A stretch of DNA of 64,000 nucleotides, taken from NCBI RefSeq assembly GCF_000559025.1, contig NZ_JAAN01000043.1, positions 58,317 through 122,316 on the forward strand, given 5' to 3'. This DNA comes from Luteimonas huabeiensis HB2. Its GTDB lineage: Bacteria; Pseudomonadota; Gammaproteobacteria; Xanthomonadales; Xanthomonadaceae. Below are positions 14,947-22,060 of the stretch, in pieces. Made by a program: the position numbers and the translations under genes. Each line of letters starts with the position of its first letter. Position 1 is the first letter of the stretch. The notes beneath the pieces were generated by a model, which made no database searches, was not told the DNA's origin, and saw only the letters and a list, made by a program, of their open reading frames with translations.

Positions 14947-15705
14947 TCAAGCTCGTCCAAAACATGGATTCCCGTCTCGCCAATGACCTCGTATGCGGCT
15001 TCCGCTCGATCGAGCGTGCGCCAGTTCGTCTGCAGCAGCGCCCCCAATGAACCGAAGCGGTGCCTCAGACGGCCGTGCCGTTCGACTCGTTCCTACTCGC
15101 ACGACACGTCCGGGCGTGGACCTCGCACTGGGAGAGGTCGCCGGAGCGTCCGGCTTTATCCGCCGCGCCCCGCCCCTTGTTCGCACGCCTGCGCGTGGGC
15201 GGGCGACATTCCGTTCGCGCAGATGCGGCCACCGCCGCTCCCAGAAGGCGGTCGAGCGGATGCGCCATGCGGGGATCGCATCGGCCAGGAAGATGCCGTA
15301 GCGCTGGGCGTTCTTGCGGGCGGCGTCCTCGGCCGAATAGGCGACGACGTCGCGGATGACATCGAGGCTCTCCCGGTTGCGCGCGCCGTCGCCGAGGGCC
15401 GGGGCCTGTTCGATGCCGTCGATCCGTTCTTCCAGGTACTTGCGCGCCACCTCGATCGCAAGCCGGAACTGGCCACCGATCGCCTGGGCGAAGGCCCGGA
15501 GCGGTGCGATGTTGCCGGCATCGCGAGCGAAGAAATCCACGCCGTGGGTCACGGCCGGCGGTGCGCGGCCCGGCGTGTGGACGTCGTAGTAGCCCATCCA
15601 GTACGCCAGGGCCTGCCCGCCGATCAGGACCACGTCCGGCGAGGCGCTTTCCAGCACGCGCCGCACCAACGCGGGCGGCATGTAGGCCTCGCCCGCCCCG
15701 CTCAC
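14947..15705 (-). pseudogene. Decayed nucleotidyltransferase-fold toxin gene (internal deletion, scrambled end)
   Basis: The frame from GTG 15705 begins PPALVRRVLE, VVLIGGQALAYWMGYYDV, VTHGVDFFARDA, the start of a GG...ALAYW / (D)VDFF nucleotidyltransferase-like protein. At about residue 78 it jumps from AFAQAIGG directly to QFRLAIEVARKYLEER, which in relatives comes some tens of residues later, so a central segment appears deleted. Recognisable sequence ends at RRWPHLRE (about 15214). The remaining frame to 14947 is unrelated Arg/Ser-rich sequence abutting the helicase gene. It sits 3 bp after the broken antitoxin gene. Most likely a dead toxin whose 3' end was lost near the helicase insertion. 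Confidence 0.62.
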
Positions 15706-15708
15706 CGG

Positions 15709-16008
15709 TCAGCTCTTGCGGTACTTGGCCGGGAACTCCGGCTTGCTCTCCCGGGCCAGGGCCCGCGGGATGAAGTGCAGCGCGTCCGCGCTGCGCTTGC
15801 CGTCGAACACGTCGAGGGCATCCAGCCGCCGGGTCACCGCGACGGCCGCGTCCAGCGCGCTCACCTCCCCCGGGGCGCTCGCCTCCAGCGCCGCCAGCCC
15901 CCGTTTCGCTCAGTGTTCCAGTTGCTGGGCGATGCTGCGGTCCTGCAGCCGGGCTTCCGCCTGCGCCAGCGCGTAATGCGAATCGGAGACGCGGACGTTC
16001 TTGGCCAT
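15709..16008 (-). pseudogene. ParD-like antitoxin gene interrupted by an in-frame TGA
   Basis: A 100-codon frame reads MAKNVRVSDSHYALAQAEAR...IAQQLEH, then TGA at codon 33 (15910-15912), then AKRGLAALEAS...FDGKRSADALHF...PAKYRKS and a proper stop. The pattern 'MAK.VRvSD.lyalA.aEA.l..RSiAqQlEHWA..G' is that of ParD-like antitoxins, where the position after EH is Trp (TGG), so one G-to-A change explains the break. The ATG at 16008 and coupling to the nucleotidyltransferase remnant (TGA, 3 bp, GTG) are still in place. A sequencing error is an alternative, but the partner gene is also damaged. Confidence 0.72.
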
Positions 16009-16179
16009 GCGCGGAGAATTTGGCAATTTTCCACACTTGGCAACCGCGCTTCAGCAGCCCGCTCATACCGCCCGGCGGCAGGGACCGCCGGCCGTGTGGC
16101 CGGCCGGCGCGCCAGCCCACGAAACCGGAGTGCGAACGCGCGGCACCGGGGCGCTGCGCGCGACCCGAGGAGGACTCCC

Positions 16180-16488
16180 GTGGATGCTCTGAAATCCCTC
16201 GCGGTGATCCAACTGGCGGTGGCGCCGCTGCTCTTCGCGGTGGCACTGGGAATCCGGTTCGCGGGCACGGCGAAGGTGCTGAATTTCGTCGATTACGCGC
16301 AGGTGTCGGATCCGGCTGCCCTGCACCGCTGGGTGGGCCGTCGCCTGCTGGTGCTGCCGGTGCTGTTGGCCGCCGCAGGGGCGGTGTCGCTCGCGCGGCC
16401 CACCTGGGCGCTGGCGTCGCTTGTGCTGGCGGCGGCGGTGACCGCCGTGGTGCTTGCCCGGGTCGTGCTGGGCGCGGGGCGGTTCTGA
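16180..16488 (+). CDS. Small hypothetical membrane protein (three TM segments)
   Basis: 102 aa from the GTG at 16180, fixed by an AGGAGGA ribosome-binding site 6-7 bp upstream; a nearby ATG is out of frame. Hydrophobic stretches are at residues ~6-26 (AVIQLAVAPLLFAVALGIRF), ~49-66 and ~71-97. The segment DYAQVSDPAALHRWVGRRLLVLP between TM1 and TM2 is the soluble loop. It somewhat resembles the single-unit SdpI/DUF3784 type of membrane proteins, but I do not claim the family. Confidence 0.62.
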   Translation: MDALKSLAVIQLAVAPLLFAVALGIRFAGTAKVLNFVDYAQVSDPAALHRWVGRRLLVLPVLLAAAGAVSLARPTWALASLVLAAAVTAVVLARVVLGAGRF

Positions 16489-16605
16489 GGTCGGGCGCCG
16501 CTGGCCCTCAGCATCCGGTCCGCGCGGCCGGGGCGTCCTGGGCGAATGCCGGCCAGGGGCGATCGAGTCCTTCGTTGCGGGGCGGCTGCGCAGGCGCAGG
16601 TCGCG

Positions 16606-16794
16606 TCAGTCGCGCGCGATCTTGCCCAGGCGGCGCCGCGCGTCGGCCTTCAGCGCCGCCAGGGTCCGGGTGCTGGTGCCGCTGTCGAGCCCGGCCTGGG
16701 CCAGTGCGCGCAGTGCGGCGGCCGCGTCGCCGGGCCAGTCGCCGGCTTCCTCCTGCGGGGGCGGAGGTCCGCCGGTCGGGTCGCGCTTTTCCAT
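16606..16794 (-). CDS. Small hypothetical protein downstream of the LysE gene
   Basis: 62 aa, acidic/Pro-rich N-terminus followed by an amphipathic helical part (AAAALRALAQAGLD, STRTLAALKADARRRLGKIARD). It starts 4 bp after the LysE stop on the same strand, which favours a real downstream cistron, but the ribosome-binding site is weak and no family is recognised. It could also be a chance frame in GC-rich DNA. Confidence 0.42.
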   Translation of the reverse strand: MEKRDPTGGPPPPQEEAGDWPGDAAAALRALAQAGLDSGTSTRTLAALKADARRRLGKIARD

Positions 16795-16798
16795 GCGG

Positions 16799-17425
16799 CT
16801 ACCGCTGCGCGGTGGCGAGCTTGGCGGCGAGGCCGACGAACACGAGGCCGGCGATCTTGTTCATCGCGGGCACGGCGCGGGGGCTGCGGCGCAGCCAGCC
16901 GCTGAGGCGGCCGGAGACGGCGGCGATGGCGCCGAACACGAGCAGGCTGGTGGCCATGAACAGCGCGCCGAGCTGCAGCATCTGCCAGGCGACGGGGCCG
17001 CGGTCGGCGGCGACGAACTGCGGCAGGAAGGCGAGGAAGAAGATGGCGACCTTGGGGTTGGTGATGTTCATCGCCACGCCGCGCAGGTACAGCGCGCGCG
17101 CCGAGCCGGCGGCGGGGTCGGCCGCGGGCGCGGCAGTGGCGCCGGCGCGGAAGGCGCCGTAGGCGAGGTAGAGCAGGTACGCGGCGCCGACGATCTTGAG
17201 CGCGGTGAAGGCGAGCGCGGACGCCGCGAACAGCGCGGCGACGCCGAAGGCGACCGCGGTGGTGTGGACGATCAGGCCGGTGCACAGGCCCAGGGTGACG
17301 GCCAGGCCCGATCGCGCGCCACGGATGGCCGATTGCATCAGCACGAACAGGTTGTCGGGGCCGGGCACCAGGGCGAGCACGGCGGCGACGGCGACGAACT
17401 GCAAGGCGGTTTCGGGCGGGATCAT
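16799..17425 (-). CDS. LysE/RhtB-family amino-acid exporter
   Basis: 208 aa with six hydrophobic segments. Family signatures: LALVPGPDNLFVLMQSAIRGARSGLAVTLG at the N-terminus (PGP(D/N) and the G..G....G.G run), KIVGAAYLLYLAYGAFR, and NITNPKVAIFFLAFLPQF with the conserved N-P-K. RhtB/LysE proteins export amino acids such as homoserine, threonine or lysine by proton exchange. It is 32 bp downstream of uxuB on the same strand, so it may receive read-through from the xylan/uronate operon, though no functional link is evident. Confidence 0.9.
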   Translation of the reverse strand: MIPPETALQFVAVAAVLALVPGPDNLFVLMQSAIRGARSGLAVTLGLCTGLIVHTTAVAFGVAALFAASALAFTALKIVGAAYLLYLAYGAFRAGATAAPAADPAAGSARALYLRGVAMNITNPKVAIFFLAFLPQFVAADRGPVAWQMLQLGALFMATSLLVFGAIAAVSGRLSGWLRRSPRAVPAMNKIAGLVFVGLAAKLATAQR

Positions 17426-17457
17426 GACGGCCGGCGTCCGGGGTGGGAGGGGCGATC

Positions 17458-18912
17458 TTAGACCCGCGCGGCCGCGGCCAGTGCGGCGTCCGGGCCGGCG
17501 TCCAGGCGCCGGTAGGCCTCGACCAGCGCGCTCGCCAGGCCGGCGTCGGCGCGGCCGAACACCTCGGCCAGGGCCAGGAAGCGCGCGACGTCGGCCTGGG
17601 CGTCACCGGTGGCCGCGCGGCCGATCCGCGCCAGCGCCTCCGCCATCGGGTCGGCCAGCGCCACGCCGGCCTGCGCCTGCCGGCGCACGAACTGCATCCA
17701 GGCGGCGATGGGCAGGCACAGGCGGTCGATGGGGCGGCCGGCGGCCCGGGCGTCGCGGAGGGTGCCGAGCAGGCGCACGGGCAGCTTCTGGCTGCCGTCC
17801 CAGGCGATCTGGGCGAGACGGTGGGCGATGGCGGGGTTGCGGAAGCGTTCGAGGATGGCGGCGATGTAGGCGTCGAGGTCGAGGCCGGCAGGGGCGTCGA
17901 GCGTGGGCGCGATGTCCTCGCGCATCAGGCGCTCGGCGTACCGCGCGAGGCCGGGGTGGCGCATGGCATCGGCCACGGTCTCCAGGCCCAGCAGCAGGCC
18001 GAGGTAGGCCAGCGCGCTGTGCGGGCCGTTGAGCAGGCGCAGCTTGGCGCGGTCGAAGCCGGCGATGTCGTCGCTCAGGGTCACGCCCACGCGTTCCAGC
18101 GGCGGGCGGCCGTTGCAGAAGCGGTCCTCCACCACCCATTGCGCGTAGGGCTCGCGCTGCACCGGCCAGGCGTCGTGCGCGTCCAGGGCCTGGGCCACGC
18201 GCCCGCGTAGGGCGTCGTCGCTGGCGGGGGTGATGCTGTCGACCATCGAGCGCGGGAAGGCGGCTTCGGCCTCGATCCAGCGGGCCAGCGCGGGGTCGAG
18301 GCGCTGGGCGAAGTCGAGCGTGGCGCGGCGCAGGCGCGTGCCGTTGTCGGCGAGGTTGTCGCAGCTCAGCACGGTGTACGGCGCGTGGCCGGCGGCGCGG
18401 CGGCGGGCGAGCCCGGCGACGATGTGGCCGATGGCGCTCACCGGGGCGTCGGGCGCGGCGAGGTCGTGGGCGATGTCGGGATGGGCGAGGTCGAGGCCGT
18501 CGCCGGCCAGGCAGTAGCCCTTCTCGGTCACGGTCAGGGTGACCAGGCGCACGGCCGGGTCGGCGAGGCGGGCGAGCACGGCGGCGGTCTGGTCGCGGGC
18601 GCACAGCACTTCGCGCAGGGCGCCGATCACCCGCAGCCGCGGCGTGTCGCCGAGGATGGCGAGCGTGTACAGGCCGTCCTGCGGGCGCAGCGCGTCGCGC
18701 AGGTCCGGGTGGCGCAGGGAGACGGCGCACACCGCCCAGTCGGGGTCGAGCGCGAGCGCGTCGTCGAGGTAGACCGCCTGGTGGGCGCGATGGAACGCGC
18801 CGGCGCCGAGGTGGACCACGCCGATGCGGGTGGCGGCGCGGTCGTAGGCCGGGCGCGCGATGGCGGGCGGCAGCGCGGCGAGGGTGGCGTCGGACAGGCG
18901 CGGGGCGTTCAT
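17458..18912 (-). CDS. uxuB: Fructuronate reductase (mannitol dehydrogenase family)
   Basis: 484 aa, typical for UxuB. It begins with a Rossmann domain (IGVVHLGAGAFHRAHQAVYLDD, residues ~30-50) and VTLTVTEKGYCLAGDGLDL. Next come SCDNLADNG and SMVDSITPA, a conserved run of the polyol dehydrogenase family. The C-terminal helical domain carries KLRLLNGPHSALAYLG (catalytic Lys-x5-N-x2-H). UxuB reduces D-fructuronate to D-mannonate with NADH in glucuronate breakdown. Its ATG overlaps the GH43 stop by 4 bp. Location after ManD and GH67 supports fructuronate rather than tagaturonate or mannitol as substrate. Confidence 0.88.
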   Translation of the reverse strand: MNAPRLSDATLAALPPAIARPAYDRAATRIGVVHLGAGAFHRAHQAVYLDDALALDPDWAVCAVSLRHPDLRDALRPQDGLYTLAILGDTPRLRVIGALREVLCARDQTAAVLARLADPAVRLVTLTVTEKGYCLAGDGLDLAHPDIAHDLAAPDAPVSAIGHIVAGLARRRAAGHAPYTVLSCDNLADNGTRLRRATLDFAQRLDPALARWIEAEAAFPRSMVDSITPASDDALRGRVAQALDAHDAWPVQREPYAQWVVEDRFCNGRPPLERVGVTLSDDIAGFDRAKLRLLNGPHSALAYLGLLLGLETVADAMRHPGLARYAERLMREDIAPTLDAPAGLDLDAYIAAILERFRNPAIAHRLAQIAWDGSQKLPVRLLGTLRDARAAGRPIDRLCLPIAAWMQFVRRQAQAGVALADPMAEALARIGRAATGDAQADVARFLALAEVFGRADAGLASALVEAYRRLDAGPDAALAAAARV

Positions 18913-20585
18913 TCGGCGGGCTCGGGAGCGAGGCGGGCGTGCGGGCCGAGGGTGGTGCCGACGAAGCCGCCGGCGTGGTCGGTGCTGAGCAGGCGGCCAT
19001 CGATGTCGCGCGCCAGCCAGCGCCAGCCGCGGCCGTCGTCGTAGGCGAAGGCGTGGTCGGCGCCGTCGGCCACGACCTTCAGGGTCAGCGGGGCGTCGCC
19101 ATCGATCGCGGCGGCGGCGACGATGGCGCGCGCGTCGCCGTCGTGGCGTTCCAGGAACAGTTCCGCGCCCCGCCCCGTGCGGCGCGCGCCGAGGAACAGC
19201 CAGTGGCGTTCGCCCTGGAACAGCGCCAGCCCCGCCGAGACGCCGGCCTCCGTCGGCACGGCGAGCGCGGTGCGCGCCTCGAACGCCCGGTGCTGCTGGC
19301 GGCGGGCGAGGAAGGCGGGATTGCGCAGGCTGTCGAGGCCGTCGCGCAGCGGGCGCAGGGCGAGCCGGCCGGGATGCGCGGCGAGGTCGGCCCAGGGCGC
19401 CTTGGGCACGCGCACGAAGGTCCACGCCGGGTCGAGCGCGGGGCCGTCGAAGTCGTCGCGCCAGGCGAAGTTGCCGCTCAGCGGCGCCTGCGCGGCGGCG
19501 GCGGGCATCGCGGCGGGCGCGGGGGCCGCGTCGGGAATGGGCAGGCCACGGTCGAGGATCACCGGCCACCCGTCGCGCCAGTCGACCGGCAGCAGGAAGG
19601 TCTCGCGGCCGGTGTTGTAACGGTCGCCCTCGTAGGGGCGGCTGGCGAGGAACACCGCCCACCAGCGGCCGTCGGGCGCCTCGACGAGATCGGCGTGGCC
19701 GGCGTTGGTGACCGGCGCGGGGCGCCCGGGCGGCAGGTCGCGCTGGGTCAGGATGGGGTTGTGGGCGTAGGGCGCGTACGGCCCCCAGATATCGCGGCTG
19801 CGCAGCACCACCTGCGAGTGCTGCGGGCCGGTACCGCCCTCGGCGCTGGTCAGGATGTACCAGCCGTCGCGCTTGTACAGGTGCGGGCCCTCGATCCAGA
19901 TCGGGTTCGCGCCGGGGTCGGCGCCGCCGTCGACCAGCACGCGGCGCGGGCCCACGGTGCGCAGGGTGTCGGGGTCGAAGCGCTGCAGCCAGATCGCGCG
20001 GTGGCCGTCGTAGCGCGGGATGCCCTCGGGCGCGCCGTTGTTGAGCAGCCAGGCGCTGCCGTCGTCGTCGAAGAACAGCGACGGGTCGATGCCGCCCACC
20101 TCGGGCAGGAAGGTCGGGTCCGACCACGGGCCGGCGGGATCGGTGGCGGTGACGACGAAGTTGCCGCCGGCGTCCACCGCGGTGCTGACCACGTAGAACA
20201 CGCCGTCGCGGTGCTCGACGGCCGGCGCGAAGACGCCGCGCGAGATGCCCAGGCCGTCGAAGTCGAGCTGGCCGGGGCGGTCGATGACGTGGCCGAGCGG
20301 AGTCCAGTGCACCAGGTCGCGGCTTTCGAAGATCGGGATGCCGGGGAAGTAGGCGAAGCTGGAATTGACCAGGTAGTAGCGGTCGTCGACGCGGACGATG
20401 CTGGGGTCGGGGTGGAAGCCGGCCAGGATCGGGTTGCGGTAGTGGCCCTCGGGCAGGGGGCGCTCGAACACGGCATCGCGGCCGGTGTATTCGAACCAGT
20501 CGAACAGGACGGGCGCGGGTTCGGCGCATGCGGGGGCCGACAGCATCAGCAGGAGCCCCGGCAGGAGCGCGCTCGCGCGCGGCAT
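18909..20585 (-). CDS. Secreted GH43 beta-xylosidase/alpha-L-arabinofuranosidase
   Basis: 558 aa from the ATG at 20585, giving a signal peptide ending PACA|EP; upstream open frame is shadow sequence. The GH43 five-bladed propeller shows the general base in FHPDPSIVRVDDRYYLV, the pKa-modulating Asp in GGIDPSLFFDDDG, and the general acid Glu in IWIEGPHLYKRDGWYIL. A C-terminal beta-sandwich (~residues 350-555, starting FAWRDDFDG and running to YDDGRGWRWLA) is the GH43_C2 type of beta-xylosidases. Expected to cut xylose or arabinose from xylo-oligosaccharides in the periplasm. It overlaps uxuB by 4 bp and lies 64 bp after manD. Confidence 0.87.
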   Translation of the reverse strand: MPRASALLPGLLLMLSAPACAEPAPVLFDWFEYTGRDAVFERPLPEGHYRNPILAGFHPDPSIVRVDDRYYLVNSSFAYFPGIPIFESRDLVHWTPLGHVIDRPGQLDFDGLGISRGVFAPAVEHRDGVFYVVSTAVDAGGNFVVTATDPAGPWSDPTFLPEVGGIDPSLFFDDDGSAWLLNNGAPEGIPRYDGHRAIWLQRFDPDTLRTVGPRRVLVDGGADPGANPIWIEGPHLYKRDGWYILTSAEGGTGPQHSQVVLRSRDIWGPYAPYAHNPILTQRDLPPGRPAPVTNAGHADLVEAPDGRWWAVFLASRPYEGDRYNTGRETFLLPVDWRDGWPVILDRGLPIPDAAPAPAAMPAAAAQAPLSGNFAWRDDFDGPALDPAWTFVRVPKAPWADLAAHPGRLALRPLRDGLDSLRNPAFLARRQQHRAFEARTALAVPTEAGVSAGLALFQGERHWLFLGARRTGRGAELFLERHDGDARAIVAAAAIDGDAPLTLKVVADGADHAFAYDDGRGWRWLARDIDGRLLSTDHAGGFVGTTLGPHARLAPEPAE

Positions 20586-20649
20586 CTTCTTGCCCAAGCC
20601 GGGTACGAAAGGCGTCGCGCGCGAGCGCGTTCCTGCAGGCAAGGCCACC

Positions 20650-21903
20650 TCACCAGTCCCACATCGCGCCGTCTTCCAGGCGCGCGACGGGCAGTTGCTT
20701 GGGGGCGTAGGGGTACTTCGCGGCCAGCGCCTCGTCGATGTCCACGCCGTGGCCGGGGGTGTCGCCCACGTGCAGGCGGCCGTCTCGGAAGCGGTAGTCG
20801 TGTGGGAACACGGCATCGGTCGCCTCGCTGTGGAACATGTATTCCTGGATGCCGAAGTTCGGCGCCCAGGTGTCGAAGTGCAGCGCGGCGCCCATCGTGA
20901 CCGGCGAGAGATCGGTGGCGCCGTGGAAGCCGGTGCGCACCTGGTGCAGGCCGGCGAAGTCGGCCAGCCGGCGGATGTGGGTGATGCCGCCGCCGTGGAC
21001 GATCGTGGTGCGGATGTAGTCGATGAGCTGGCGCTCGATGAGGTGCTTGCAGTCCCAGATGGAGTTGAACACCTCGCCCACCGCCAGCGGGGTGACCGAG
21101 TGCTTGCGGATCAGCTCGAACGAGGCCTGGTGCTCGGCGGGGGTCGCGTCCTCCAGCCAGAACAGCCGGTAGGGTTCGACGTCGCGCGCCAGCCGCGCGG
21201 CCTCGATGGGCGTGAGCCGGTGGTGCACGTCGTGCAGCAGTTCCACGCCGTTGCCGTGGTCGGCGCGCAGGCGCTCGAACAGCTTCGGCGCGGTCTCCAG
21301 GTAGCGCGGGGTGTTCCAGACGGTCTCGGCCGGCAGCGCGCTCTCGGCGGGTTCGTACGGCTTGCCGGCACTGGCGACGCCGTAGGCCTTCTGCACGCCC
21401 GGCACCCCGCATTGCGCGCGCACGGCCAGGAAGCCGCGCTCGATGTAGCGGCCGACCTCGTCGCTGGCCTCACTGATGTCGCGGCCGTTGGCGTGCGCGT
21501 AGACCAGCGCGCCCTCGCGCGAGCGGCCGCCGAGCAGTTGGTAGAGCGGCAGCCCGGCCATCTTGCCGAGGATGTCCCACAGCGCGACATCGACCGCGGC
21601 GATCGCGGTCATGGTGACCGGGCCGCGCCGCCAGTACGCGCCGCGGTAGAGGAACTGCCACAGATCCTCGATGCGGCCGGCGTCGCGGCCGATCAGGTTG
21701 GGCACCACGTGCTCCTGCAGGTAGGCGGCGACCGCCAGCTCGCGGCCGTTGAGCGTGGCATCGCCCAGGCCGTGAACGCCCGAGCGGGTGACGATCTTGA
21801 GGGTGACGAAGTTGCGGCCGGGGCAGGTGACGATGACCCGCGCCTCGACGATCTCGCGGTCGCGGTGGCTGCTGTGGCGGTCGGGCTCGGCGGTGGCGGG
21901 CAT
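20650..21903 (-). CDS. manD: D-mannonate dehydratase, enolase superfamily (ManD/RspA type)
   Basis: 417 aa. The N-terminus [20 protein letters not shown] and the barrel motifs are those of Man[12 protein letters not shown] (metal-ligand Asp and catalytic His), [13 protein letters not shown] and [12 protein letters not shown] (two metal-ligand Glu), [11 protein letters not shown] (His), and [13 protein letters not shown] (Glu). High-activity ManD enzymes convert D-mannonate to 2-keto-3-deoxygluconate with Mg2+. This is an unrelated replacement for the classical UxuA, although it stands where uxuA would in the pathway (next to uxuB). RspA-like low-activity relatives exist; context favours the mannonate role. 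Confidence 0.87.
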   Translation of the reverse strand: MPATAEPDRHSSHRDREIVEARVIVTCPGRNFVTLKIVTRSGVHGLGDATLNGRELAVAAYLQEHVVPNLIGRDAGRIEDLWQFLYRGAYWRRGPVTMTAIAAVDVALWDILGKMAGLPLYQLLGGRSREGALVYAHANGRDISEASDEVGRYIERGFLAVRAQCGVPGVQKAYGVASAGKPYEPAESALPAETVWNTPRYLETAPKLFERLRADHGNGVELLHDVHHRLTPIEAARLARDVEPYRLFWLEDATPAEHQASFELIRKHSVTPLAVGEVFNSIWDCKHLIERQLIDYIRTTIVHGGGITHIRRLADFAGLHQVRTGFHGATDLSPVTMGAALHFDTWAPNFGIQEYMFHSEATDAVFPHDYRFRDGRLHVGDTPGHGVDIDEALAAKYPYAPKQLPVARLEDGAMWDW

Positions 21904-21940
21904 GCGGGCGGCTCGGGTGGCGGTGGGGGTGGCGTGCCCC

Positions 21941-22053
21941 CTTCCCCCGCGTGCGGGGGAAGGTGCCGAAGGCGGATGGAGGACGCGCCACCGGCGCGAT
22001 CGGTGCCCTCATCCGCCCCTGCGGGGCCCCTTCTCCCGCGCGCGGGAGAAGGG
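21941..22053. repeat. Palindromic repeat element (copy 2)
   Basis: Two hairpins, CTTCCCCCGCGTGCGGGGGAAG and CTTCTCCCGCGCGCGGGAGAAG, are joined by the family linker GGTGCCGAAGGCGGATGGAGG...CCCTCATCCGCCC. It fills the 157-bp gap between the esterase stop and manD start, inside the leftward operon, so it may modulate expression of the downstream genes rather than end transcription. Confidence 0.75.
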
Positions 22054-22060
22054 TTTGCTT

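Noticed and set aside
17458..20529. 1023-codon frame joining the GH43 region and uxuB as one protein
   Set aside because: The first half is the wrong frame of the GH43 gene. Only the part from the ATG at 18912 shows UxuB motifs.
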